From the NCBI RefSeq assembly GCF_011075055.1, contig NC_058146.1:15848320-15912319 (forward strand): DNA of 64,000 bases, written 5' to 3'. The notes below the pieces were generated by a model. It made no database searches, was not told the origin of the DNA, and saw only the letters and a program-made list of their open reading frames with translations. The position numbers were made by a program, and so were the translations under genes. The DNA comes from Mangifera indica (lineage: Eukaryota; Streptophyta; Magnoliopsida; Sapindales; Anacardiaceae). Shown piece after piece: positions 25,090 to 36,023 of this stretch (within the stretch, counting starts at the first letter, position 1; each line of letters opens with the position of its first letter).

Positions 25090-25271
25090 TGTTGAGTTGT
25101 GTATGAGTTGTATCTCTAAATTAGGAAGGATATAATTAGAGATAATTAAGGATATAGTTAGTGATAATTAAGGAGATTGAATCTTAGTAAAACTAGGATT
25201 TAGAAATGCATATAAATATTGATGTAAATTCTCTTTTCAATAGAGAATATTTTTCTCAAGGTTATTTCATA
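25090..25271 (+). repeat. 3' LTR of the plus-strand copia element
   Basis: 182 bp, 178 identical to the 5' copy. Starts after the polypurine tract at 25081-25089 and is followed by the TSD CTATG. Confidence 0.96.
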
Positions 25272-25276
25272 CTATG

Positions 25277-25823
25277 CATATTGCGTTCAATATGATTGGA
25301 CTAACTAGGGCTAGATTCAATCCATGTTGCCTAAGTTCGAATCGAACAAATCGAATTTGAATTAATCTAAACATTCTAGTTTGAGATTACTCAAATCAAA
25401 TTCAGAATTAAGTTGTTTCCAAACCTCATTTCGTCAATCTCAAACTAATATCGAACAAACTCTTTTGAATTCAAATCGATCTCAAGCTAGAACTTAGTTG
25501 GGTTTAGCCCAGATGAAATTAGCCCTAGGGCTATCACCGGCGGGCATAAGTGATAAGAACACAATTATCTACATTCAAACCAATATGGTTTTAAAACAAA
25601 AAAGCAGAAGCAATCCCTACGGTGCAGTTACTGGAAAGCACAAGCAATGAGTGTGCATGCACAGTGATTTTCAAATTAATAATACATGAAGGAAACTTGG
25701 AAAGATGATAGACTTTGAATTCTAGCAAGCATTACAGGAGCTATCAGAAGATACAAGTAGCCGGGCAGTAGCAATGACCACCGTCACCCAAGTACCTAAG
25801 AGCAACCACCACCACCCAAGTAC
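25277..25823. other. Intergenic DNA and 3'UTR of the Rab gene, with a duplicated stop-codon segment
   Basis: The part at 25290-25540 is a degenerate CGAATC/GATTCGAA-rich tract ending in GCCCTAGGGC, probably a fossil of the 10019-10363 MITE family. A 22-bp segment that includes the Rab stop codon (25813-25834) is repeated at 25785-25806 in the 3'UTR. Confidence 0.5.
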
Positions 25824-28800
25824 CTAAGAGCAACAGGATGCACTTGCTGTCCTTTCTGCGGGTCTATCCATGAGAACCATTCCTGACGGATTTGGTGCTG
25901 GCTGCACCCGAGGTAATCTCTTTGCTGTATCCAAAATATAAAGGAAAACAAAATAGTTCATTACCAAGTTTTGAAGGTGTACCAGAAATCTTATGGCAAG
26001 ATAATTTTTATTTGTTAAAAAAGCATTCAGAACCATCAAAATCTACATTAAGAACCAAGCATATAACAAGCAAAAAGATTTTAAGAAGAAAAGATTAACT
26101 GTAGAAATAGGTGAGAATAGACAGTGAATCTGCATTAATTCAACCAACTTTATGATGGATGAGAGTGACTATTCCTTTACACAAAACAGTGACAAAAAGG
26201 AGAATGAACAAGCAATAATTTCCCTCCCTGGTCTGGCTTTAAAGAGGCCAACTCTATCCCTCAATCAGTCAAAACTGCCCAAATAAAACCCAATTTGCTT
26301 CCCTCTCTCCTTCCCCAATCCCTCTTTTATTCCTCCCCCTTTAATAACTGACTCTGCTCATTGCATAACTGCCCAATTTCCCATTTCTTAACTATCCACT
26401 TCCCAACTATATATGAGTCCTAACAAAATGAAATATATAGGTAACTGCCACTATGAAACTATGGTATATTTGATTGTTCCGGTAGGTTGCTATGGTTACT
26501 ATTATCATTAACAAACTAGCACATATTATGTTTAACCATTGAAGCAGTGGCTACCGACATCTGAAACTTGTTTCTGAAATGGAACTCCTTTTTACTTTTT
26601 AAATGTGATTTAAGGGATGAACAACTTAATAACATAAGAGCAATGATATATGTACACACTTTTGAGTACACAATTGAATATATAGTTGATGTGTTATCAT
26701 GTAATTGAATTTTTTTTTTTTAAATTCAAAATCCCCAATCCAATGATGACACATGAGCTGTATACTCAATTGTGTACTAAAAAATGTATATATATAGTTT
26801 TATTGATAATATAATTTCAGATTTTGAATTTGATGTCTTCTTTCCAGTAGAAATACTCTTTGAAGTTACATGAATTAAAGATATACCTATTTCATAGAAA
26901 ATGTCATTGACATTAGATGCTGTTTTTGCAGAGGTTTCCAAAAAGAATAGTCCATTCTCTTGAGCATAAGCTTGTGCTTCCTGCAGCAATATGAATTTAA
27001 TTTTTAAATAAACACATAGGAAAGCCAGATAAATATCCCCCAAACAGCAATCACTAGAATGCCTTGAGTAAAAAAAGTTACATAACATTTACATTATAAG
27101 AAAGAGAAAGACAGGTATCTTGCAAATATTGTTCCCAATAGAAAGTTTCTTCTTCTTCTAACAGATTTCTTAGTAAACTTCCATATACTTATGTGCAGTC
27201 GATTAGTAAAAGTACAACAGAAGTCGATACAACTAAAAAAGTGAACAATAGCAATATTTTATTTCAGGTAAAAATATGAATAAACCAGGTTATTTTCCTA
27301 GATGAACCAGAAGCTTTTTCATCAAAATTATTTTCATTTGTAGCCATTGAAAAGTATCTATTTCATTATTTCCATACAAAGAAAAATGGTGTTAGCAAGC
27401 TATCCTTGTCCTGACCGCTAAATGCTTTGGGCATTTCAAATTAATTTTTTCAACAGTACAAAGAAAAAGAGGGCAAAGAGTATTGTTATAAAGCCTGTAC
27501 TGATTATTATCTTCTTCACAAGCTTCCATTTTTTGTACAGAAGAATCGAAATCAAGCAACATTAGAACACTCCAAAAAGGGATGAAGAGAGAAAATAGAA
27601 ACTAGTATACTTGCCTCCGGTGTGACCTTCCTTGCATCCAGCAAATCAGATTTGTTCCCAGCAAGTGCCATAACCATATTTGGATTGCCTTGTCACAAGT
27701 AGAAACGATAACATAATAAATAAGATATAAGCCACTTCATAACAATATGACAAGTTCAAATAAAAGAGAAGAACATAACATAAGGATAATAAAGAAAATG
27801 AAAATTGGTAAACATTCAAGAAAATAAACACATCCAGCTCTAAATCCATAGCCCACTCCTGAGAAGTGTACTGACTTCACAAGTAGGACGAAAAAATGCT
27901 GCCTGACAATATTGATAAGAATGAAACCCCTACAGGAGGCCTACAATATAAATGACTACCTTGTGCTTGAAGCTCTTGAACCCATTTCTTAGCCCGCTCA
28001 AACGAGGCCTACAAAACAATTTGTAATAATAAATTAAAAATAAGACACTTATCTAAAAGCAACGCCATAGACATATTTTCAGCCATTGTTCTAGGATTTC
28101 ACCCCTCAATAACCAGCTTTAGTTTCCAGAAAACTTATCACATATTTTTAGAATGAAAACGGTTAAACACGGACAAAATAAATTTTTGTTTTCGCTTTCA
28201 ATGTTACAAAAAAAAAAAATTGATGTGGAATACGAAGAAAAGAGGAACAAGGGGCAGAAGGGGGAGAACAATTTTCTATAAAAGACTTAGAATTGATAAT
28301 TAAAACCCAAAATCTAATATACTCTATCATGTCACATTTAGAGGTCAATAGAGAAGGTAATACTTGTAAGAAGCATAATCTGCATTTCAACCTATCACAT
28401 TAAATTCCTTTTAACCAAGTTAAAGTGGAGGTACAAGGCTTAATCATCGAGACTCAATTCCTCTATTCTCAAGGATTTAAAGTACTTTTCTATAGGTCTT
28501 ACACCTTATATTTTTAAACAAAGAGCAGTTCAAAGATTACAGATCCTAATGGGAAAATAAATTCATTGGTTTTGTCAGAACTCACTTACCTGATTTGTTA
28601 TATCATATACAATAATGGCAGCTGCAGCCCCTCTGTAGTACATTGGTGCCAAGCTATGGTACCTCTCTTGACCTGCAGTATCCCAAATCTCAAACTTTAC
28701 AGTGGTGTCATTTACAGCCAACGTTTGTGAGAAAAAGGCAGCGCCTATAGTTGATTCCTACAAAATTAAATATAACAGAATCAAGCTTTTGAAACCAAAA

Positions 28801-29943
28801 GGGGAAGGTTATCCAGCACATATATGTCACCTAAAATACCTGAAATTCAACAAACTGCCCTTTAACAAAGCGCAACACAAGACTAGACTTTCCAGCCCCA
28901 ACATCTCCAAGCAACACCTAAAGCATAAAGCACAAACAAACATTAATCAAAACCAAATTTAATAAATAATTGCAAAGAATACACCAGTAATTTCTGCACA
29001 GAGCAAAACCAAAAAAACAGTTCAGCAGTTGTCTACCAAAGCACAGTAATCATACATATCACTAAACATCAAAGCTCTGAATAAAAAAAAAAACACTACA
29101 ATCATCAACTAATGAATGAAACATGTTTGCATGTCGAGATCACATCAGATTTATACATCATAATTGAGCATAAGGAAGCAATCCTACTTATCAAACAAAA
29201 TGAACATGACTGATTTTTCAAATGAAACAAAGCCAAACGTAATTTGCCTTCAAACTCATTCAATATAAGAAACCAGCATGTCAACCAAAAATTTAATTAT
29301 ACATTAAAACTCATAACAAAACCATCCCCATATACAAATTAAAAAGAATAAAATGGATAATGATAAGCTCTATGATTACTAATCAATGAATAAAGCATAT
29401 CTAGCACATGAGTATTACTCAAAATTCACAAAATAATAGCTAACCTATAATCAATCCAACCCCAGAAATCAAAATTAAGATTTGTAGCAAACCCACATCA
29501 GGATTACCCAGCAAAATCAAAAGGTCGAACTTAAAACTAATTTTCAAAAAATAAAACATATCTGGAACATGAGTTTTGCTCAAAATTCATATAAAAATAG
29601 CTAATTTATAATCAATCCAAACCCAGAAATCAAAACTAAGTTTTAAAGCAACCCCACATCACGATTATCTAGCAAAATCGAAAGGTCGAACTTGATACTG
29701 ATTGTCACAGGAAACCCACATCAGGAACAAGAACATGCATAAGTAAGCTCATGATTATCAAAAATTAAGGCAAACCCACATCTAGACTAGCCTAAAAAAC
29801 CACAACAAATCACCAGACATAAAATTTCAAACAATTAAGCCAGACCCATGTGAGAATCAACCGTAATAAATAAATGAAACCAGTAAGAATTACAAAAAGA
29901 TTACCAATTTGGCATTGATGTTTTTGTTTCCGGTGGTGGCCAT
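25824..29943 (-). CDS. RABF2: RABF2-type (Rab5) small GTPase, ARA7/RHA1 homologue
   Basis: Seven exons in coding order: 29905-29943, 28840-28917, 28590-28757, 27960-28008, 27615-27688, 26887-26980 and 25824-25924. The total is 603 nt, giving 200 residues, the same length as Arabidopsis RHA1/ARA7. Plant Rab5 GTPases control endosome-to-vacuole traffic on late endosomes/prevacuolar compartments. All nucleotide-binding motifs are present: GDVGAGKSS, switch I with [21 protein letters not shown] and ETSAKT. The C-terminus ends ASCCS, a CC-type site for geranylgeranyl anchoring. This distinguishes it from ARA6/RABF1, which is N-myristoylated. Intron 5 uses a GC donor (GAG|GCAAGT); using it restores the family sequence [14 protein letters not shown]. 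The other introns are GT-AG. Intron 6 contains a MITE and intron 1 a 161-bp tandem duplication. Only about 200 bp separate the start codon from a foldback/copia complex upstream. Confidence 0.96.
26040..26345. repeat. Dispersed repeat, copy 1 (in Rab intron 6)
   Basis: Shares blocks such as AGAGTGACTATTCCTTTACAC, CTGGTCTGGCTTT and TTATTCCTCCC, in the same order, with 54560-55060. Probably an old retrotransposon-derived fragment; no coding capacity seen. Confidence 0.6.
26640..26812. mobile_element. Small hairpin MITE in Rab intron 6
   Basis: Arms around GAGTACACAATTGAATAT and, inverted, ATACTCAATTGTGTAC flank an AT-rich loop. Similar hairpins occur at 20497, 43195, 48646, 59487, 62325 and 63555. 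The TSD is not clear. Confidence 0.6.
29396..29717. repeat. 161-bp imperfect tandem duplication in Rab intron 1
   Basis: CATATCTAGCACATGAGTATT at 29396 recurs as CATATCTGGAACATGAGTTTT at 29557. Similarity continues through AAAGGTCGAACTT in both copies. Confidence 0.75.
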
Positions 29944-30385
29944 GAAGACTAGATCAAATCGAATCAAAAAATTAAAAATTGAAGAAATTAGGGAAAATTG
30001 TTAAGGTTGACGAAGAAACAAAAAAGTGAAAGGGGGAAAATGGGAAGTTTCCTCAACAACCCCAACCCTGCTCTTTTGTTCTGGCGAAGTAATTCTCAAG
30101 CTAGACGAAACGAAAGCGACTGCTTTTGTTTATTTGTTATAGGCCAAAGGACTATGTCCCACCCAAAATATGCTATTTCTCAATTTTTTCTTTCAACTTT
30201 AAAAATATAGATTATCTATATACACTAATTAAAATTAATGATAATAAGAACAAACTCATCATATTATTTATAATATTAAAAATATAATATAATATAATAT
30301 TTATTTACCCCTTAAATTTTAAAAACTAAAAATTTTCTCTAATTTAAGTTTTAAAAAATGATAATTTTTCAATAAAGTTTAATAA

Positions 30386-30679
30386 TGTTATGAAATTAAT
30401 GAAATAAATGACAAAGTAATTGACTTGCCAAATAAAATTTATAATTTTATTAAGACAGAACCACGACAGGAGGAAGAAAGAAGCAAGAAGAAGCAGGAAG
30501 AAAGCAAAGGATTGTATGAATTTCACGAGGAGAGAAGGGGGGGATTTATAGGAAATTTGCCGCCCCTCCAACCAATAAATGGCTTTCTTCCACGCTAAGA
30601 TTCTAAGGCATTTAATGTCTTCCCATCTCTTTTGGCTAAAGTCAAAAATGTGGGGTAGAAAAATCCACCATCTGTAACA
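30386..30679 (-). repeat. 3' LTR (294 bp) of the minus-strand copia element
   Basis: Read on plus it begins TGTTATGAAATTAATG and ends ATCTGTAACA, giving inverted TGTTA/TAACA ends. It contains a TATAAATC promoter-like word on the minus strand (GGAAATTTCCTATAAATCCC near 30545-30560). Confidence 0.75.
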
Positions 30680-30967
30680 CTCCCCCTTAAATTTTCACCA
30701 CTTACAGATAATTATATAACCTTGTTAAGAAAAAACCCAGTGAGATAAAAACCAAAGCAAATGAACATAATTATTAAATGTTTTACAAGTTGGCGTTGGA
30801 TGTGTTTAAATTGCCTCGTTAAAAACCTTACTAGGAAAACCCAGTGGGACAAAACCTAGTGAAGGAAAAAAGAGTACAGTACACATTTTGTCCAATATTG
30901 GATAACCTTCAAAATTTTGCCTGATGAATGCTCCCCCTAATGAACGCTCCCCCTCTTTATAATAGGA

Positions 30968-33900
30968 TTAACTTGGTTGATTGTTGAGCCGCCGCATACC
31001 GATGTTATACACTAACTTCTCAAATGTTGATGTCGGTAGTGTCTTAGTGAACAAATCTGCAAGATTTTCACTAGAGCTGATTTGTTTGACATCAATCTTT
31101 TTATTCTGCTGGAGCTCATGAGTGTAAAAGAACTTCGGTAAGATATGTTTGGTTTTGTCTCCTTTGATGTATTCACCTCTAATTTGAGCTATACATGCTG
31201 CATTGTCTTCATATAATATGGAATGAGTGTCTGTTGTAGAAGGAAGACTGCATGCATTTCGGATATGATGGATGACAGACCGTAACCATATACATTCTCG
31301 GCTGGCTTCATGGAGAGCTAAAATTTCTGAATGATTTGAAGAAGTTGCAACCAAGGTTTGTTTAGTGGAGCGCCATGATATAGTTGTGTCATTATAAGTA
31401 AAAACCATATCCCGTTTGTGAACGGGCCTTATGGGGGTCAGAAAGATAACCAACATCTGCATATCCAACCAAACTAGGATTTTTAGGGGATTTGACATAA
31501 TAGAATAATCTCAAATCTCTAGTTTCACATAAGTAACAGAGTATATGCTTGATTCCGTTCCAGTGACGACAGGTTGGTGCAGAGCTAAATCGGGCCAATA
31601 AATTAACTGCGAAGGATATATCCGGTCTCGTGCATGGGGCCAAATATAATAAGGCTCCAATGACATTAAGATATGGTATTTCAGGACCAAGTATCTTTTC
31701 ATCTTCTTTTTTAGGACGAAATGGGTCCTTTTTTGGATCAAGAGACCGAACAACCATTTGGCTGCTCAAAGGATAAGCCTTATCCATATTACAGCGTTTT
31801 AATAATTTTTCAATATACGCTAATTGATGGATAAGTATTCCATTTGAATTATGCTCGATCTGCAGGCTGAGACAATATTTTGTTTTTCCCAAATCCTTCA
31901 TTTTAAATTCTTTTTTCATATATTCAGCAGTTTTTGAGAGCTCTTCAGGAGTCCCAATTAAATTCATGTCATCAACATAAACTGCTATAATAGCAAATCC
32001 CGATTCTGACCTTTTAATAAAGACACATGGGCGTATAGGGTCATTCACATATCCCTCTTTTTTCAAATATTCACTGAGACGATTGTACCACATACTCCGG
32101 ATTGTTTTAATCCGTACAATGATCGTTGTAATTTAATTGAGTACAAGCCTCTTGAATTGACCCTTTTTGTTTCAGGCAATTTGTATCCTTCAGGGAGTTT
32201 CATATACATTTCAGCGTCTAAATTTTCATACAAATAAGCAGTAACTACGTCCATTAGACGCATATCCAGTCCTTCAGAGACTGTTAAACTGATTAAATAT
32301 CTGAATGTGATTATATTCATTACAGGTGCATATGTTTCATCAAAGTCTATACCGGGCCTTTGGGAAAAGCCTTGGGCTACAAGTCTGGTTTTATATCTAG
32401 CAATTTCATTTTTTTCATTTCTTTTTCTCACAAATACCCATTTATATCCAACGGGTTGTATGTCTTGAGGTGTTGGAACTACAAGCCCAAACACTTGACG
32501 TTTTGCTAAAGAAGCTAATTCTGTTTGAATTGTTTCTTCCCATTTAGGCCAATCATGTCTTTGTTTGCACTCAACCACAGTACATGGTTCAAAATCATCA
32601 TCATTCAGAATTTCAGTAGCTACTGCAAATGAGAATATATCATCAACTATAATTGTTTCTCGATTCCATATTTTTTGTGTATGAACATAATTTAAAGATA
32701 TTTCAATATTCTCATTTTCCTGTTCTTTAGGATTTTGTACCACTTCAGGGATTTGTGCCACTCAGGGGTTTGTACCACTTCAGGGGCTTGTGCCACTTCA
32801 GGGGCTTGAGTCTCTTCAGGGACTATAACCTCTTCTGGAGGAATATTTGTTTGATTATTTGCCTTTCTTTTTCGAGGAACAGTGTCCTTTGATCCAACAG
32901 GTCTACCACGCTTCTGGCGTGAGGTAGATGGATCAGTCATGGCTCGAATGGACTGTTCAGCAGTCACATTGATTCTTGCTGGTGTATTAGTAGCTGGAAC
33001 ATGTGATCTTGTCACTTTTGCTATATCAACAAATGCATCAGGCATTTGGTTGGCAATAATTTGTAATCGCACTATCCTTTGCACTTCAGTTTCACTTTGG
33101 GATGTGCGAGGATCTAAATGAGACATGGTAGGTACATACCAAGTAAGTTCATGCCTAACTTCAGGAGGCATTTTCTTTTCCCCTAAAGATGGGAAAGTTG
33201 TCTCATCAAAGTGACAATCTGCAAATCGTACAGTAAAAAGATCACCTGTTAATGATTCTAGATAACTGATAATTGATGGTGAATTATATCCAACATATAT
33301 TCTCAAGCGATGTTGGGGTCCCATTTTTGTGTGTTGAGGAGACGCAATAGGGACATATACAACACAACCAAATATTCTCAAATGAGATACATCAGGTTGG
33401 TAACCAATGACCAATTTTAGGGGAGAATATTGATGATAAGAAGAAGGTCGCAAGCGAATTAACGCTGCAGCATGTAATATAGCATGTCCCCACATAGAAG
33501 TAGCTAATTGACTTTTTAATAATAAAGTGCGTGCAATTACCTGGAGTCGTTTGATAAGAGACTCAGCTAATCCATTCTGTGTGTGGACATGCGGGACTGG
33601 ATGTTCAACCTCAATCCCCATAGACATGCAATAATCATCAAACGTTTTGGATGTAAATTCACCAGCATTATCTAGCCGTATTGACTTGATCGAATAATCT
33701 GCGAAATGTGCCTTTAATTTGAAATTTGTGCTAATAGTTTAGCAAATGCAACATTTCGACTAGGCAATAAACAAACATGAGACCATCGTGCAGATACATC
33801 AATTAAGACCATAAAATAACGAAATAGCCCACTTGGTGGATGAATGAGTCCACATATATCCCCTTGAATCCTTTACAGACATGATGGGGATTCACCTCCA

Positions 33901-34518
33901 ATTTTAGAGAGAGATAGTCTTATTACTAATTTACCTTGAATACAGACGGTACAGAATTGTTCACTAGACAATAAAATTTTATGATTCTGTAATGTATGTC
34001 CATGTGAATTTTTAATAATCCTACGCATCATTGTAGATCCTGGGTGGCCTAAACGATCATGTCAAAGCGTAAATGTTTTTGGATCAACGAACTTCTGGTT
34101 CGATACTGCGTAGGTTTCAATTACCTTTATGATTGTATAATACAATCCAGATAATAAAGCAGACAACTTTTCTAGTATAAGCCTTCTTCCGGAGGCATTA
34201 CTAGTTATACAGATGAATTCTGCACCATTTTTATTCATGGTTTCAAGATGATAACCATTTTTTCTTATCTTTAAAACTCAGTAGATTTCTTCTGGATCTA
34301 CTTGAATATAATGCATCATTGATGCTTAATTTGGTCCCATTGTTTAACATAATTGTGGCTTTTTCGGAGCCTTCTATCAGATCAATTGATCCTGATATGG
34401 TAGTTACTTTAGCTTCAATTAATGCTAAAGATAAGAAAAATTTCTTTTCCTTGAGAATTGTGTGCGTTGTTACACTGTCCACCAAACACATGTCTCCCAC
34501 ATCAGCTTTTGAAGTCAA
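30968..34518 (-). pseudogene. Copia pol pseudogene (protease-integrase-RT-RNase H)
   Basis: Reading from 34518 downwards: protease with VDSVTTHTIL (34243-34518); integrase zinc region near 33890-34090, where the codon before HDRLGHPG has changed from Trp to TGA; integrase core and linker to 32692; RT 32063-32761 with RYKTRLVAQGFSQ; then YVDD at about 31980; then RNase H 30968-31498. At least two frameshifts (near 32090 and 31430), a probable third near 32750, and the stop noted above break the frame. The linker between integrase and RT contains KRGRPVGSKD and a run of repeated Pro-Glu-Val/Gln units. Not functional. Confidence 0.9.
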
Positions 34519-34686
34519 CGCTTCAATTTTGGAGTCTATTTCCTTTCATTTAAATTACGTTAGTTATAACGTACACAAAATATTAAAAGGAAGAGAACAT
34601 GACAATAAAATAATATACATGATTCCAGAATAAATATATATGATAGATTTAATTATAAAAATTTTTGGGCATTTCATACTTATAAT

Positions 34687-36023
34687 AACTACTTCTGGTA
34701 GTTGCGTTCACTTCAGGGAACGATGTATAACGAAAAAATATTAATTCAGAATTTCTTTTCTGATATTGTTACTACAGGAGCAAAAATAAAATGTGGAGAA
34801 TATTTTATCTTCCACATTCAGGAAAAGATTCTGAATATTACAAAGTTATACTAAATATAGAGTAATTGGGAGTATTATTGAATCTGATGTTCAAATCTAT
34901 CTTTCAAATTTCTCCACAAATTTAATAGATTTATCATTATATCCATATTTCGGCTTGCAATCCTTCAGGGATATGATGCCAAAAAATAATAGTCTTGTAT
35001 TTGTCCTTCTGGGACATTATATTTAGTTAGTTTTTCAAGGCTCACAAATTTTAGGTGGTGACTCATGTAAAATCCCATTTAATAATATCCATCCAATTTT
35101 AGGAACTTCAGGTTCAATTATTGTCATATTTACAAAACTTCTGGTTTTGTATACAATATATATGAGTTAATTTTTGAAACTTCAGGTTCAAATATTATCT
35201 CATATGTGCAAAATAGCTAATTTTGTAGGAGAAATATTGAGATTAATTTTTTGAAGCTTCAGGTCCATATATTATCCCAGATCTACAAAACTTCTGGTTT
35301 TGTAATTAATATTTACAATATTATAATATATATTCTGATTATGTTTTGGACTTCAAGTCCATAATTTTAACACTTTATGCAAACTTCAGGTTGCAAAGGT
35401 GATATCATTATTAAAATAAAGACTTTGATGAAACTGGGCACTTCCGACCCATATTTATGAAACTGGGGACTTCTGGCCCATAAACATGTATTCTCATGAT
35501 TTTACAAACTTCAAGTTGTAAATCGTAAAACTCGGGACTTCCGGCCCATATATATGATTTTCTCACTATTTTACAAGCTTCAGGTTGTAAATCGGATATA
35601 AATAAAAATAAAAATTCAAATAAATAAAGATACAAATAATTAAAGATGCAAATAAATAAATATGCGAATAAATAAATATTCAAATAAATGGAATACAATA
35701 AAAATAAATATTTAAATAATATCAGGACTTCCGGTCCAGATTCTTGGTTTTGTAAACTTCAGGTTACAAATAATATTTATGACTTCAGGTCACAAATTTG
35801 TAATTTCGTAAACTTCGGGTTACAAACGATATTCAAGATTTCAGATCCAGATTCATGATATTCAGGACTGCAGGTCCAAATTCATAATTTTGTAAACTTC
35901 AAGTTACAAATAAGATTCAGAACTTCATGTTCAGATTTATGATATTTCAGACTTCAGGTCTAGATTCAAGAGTTTCAGAACTTTAGGTCCAGATTTACAA
36001 TTTTGCAAACTTCGGATTGCAAA
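34687..36023 (-). repeat. Array of mini-hairpins with constant C-TTCNG-G core and covarying arms
   Basis: About two dozen self-complementary units lie in the place of the copia leader/gag. On plus, each has arm-(A)-C-TTCNG-G-arm'. Examples: 34687-34703 (AACTAC), 34705-34722 (CGTTC-C), 34960-34972 (ATCC), 35003-35015 (GTCC), 35103-35115 (GAAC), 35131-35151 and 35284-35304 (TACAAAAC), 35173-35192 (TTTGAAC), 35347-35361 (TGGAC), 35378-35395 (TGCAAC), 35501-35522 and 35570-35591 (TTTACAAC), 35534-35547 (GGGC), 35725-35737 (GGAC), 35749-35770 and 35889-35910 (TTTGTAAC), 35780-35792 (TGAC), 35808-35823 (GTAAC), 35865-35877 (GGAC), 35920-35932 (GAAC), 35949-35961 (AGAC), 36002-36023 (TTTGCAA). The variable core base occurs as A, C, G or T. 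Many units have one unpaired base (usually A) before the core C. Confidence 0.9.

Larger units (their letters stand above)
20867..25271 (+). mobile_element. Young Ty1/copia LTR retrotransposon, pol intact, gag missing
   Basis: Two 182-bp LTRs (20867-21048 and 25090-25271) differ at only 4 positions, all A/G transitions. The 5-bp TSD CTATG is exact (20862-20866 and 25272-25276). The element ends are TG...TA instead of TG...CA; TSD and primer-binding site agree on this boundary. The primer-binding site TGGTATCAGAGC (initiator tRNA-Met) begins directly after the 5' LTR at 21049. A polypurine tract GAGGGGGAG directly precedes the 3' LTR. A GC-rich leader (21061-21734) precedes a single open frame. 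Insertion is recent, roughly of the order of 1 My if ordinary plant rates apply (inference). Confidence 0.97.

Noticed and set aside
26777..27088. Separate 103-codon protein on the minus strand
   Set aside because: It is exon 6 of the RABF2 gene read through both flanking introns.
34687..36023. CRISPR-like repeat array
   Set aside because: Plant nuclear context; units are self-complementary with changing arms and irregular spacing, and lie inside a copia element. There are no constant direct repeats with unique spacers.
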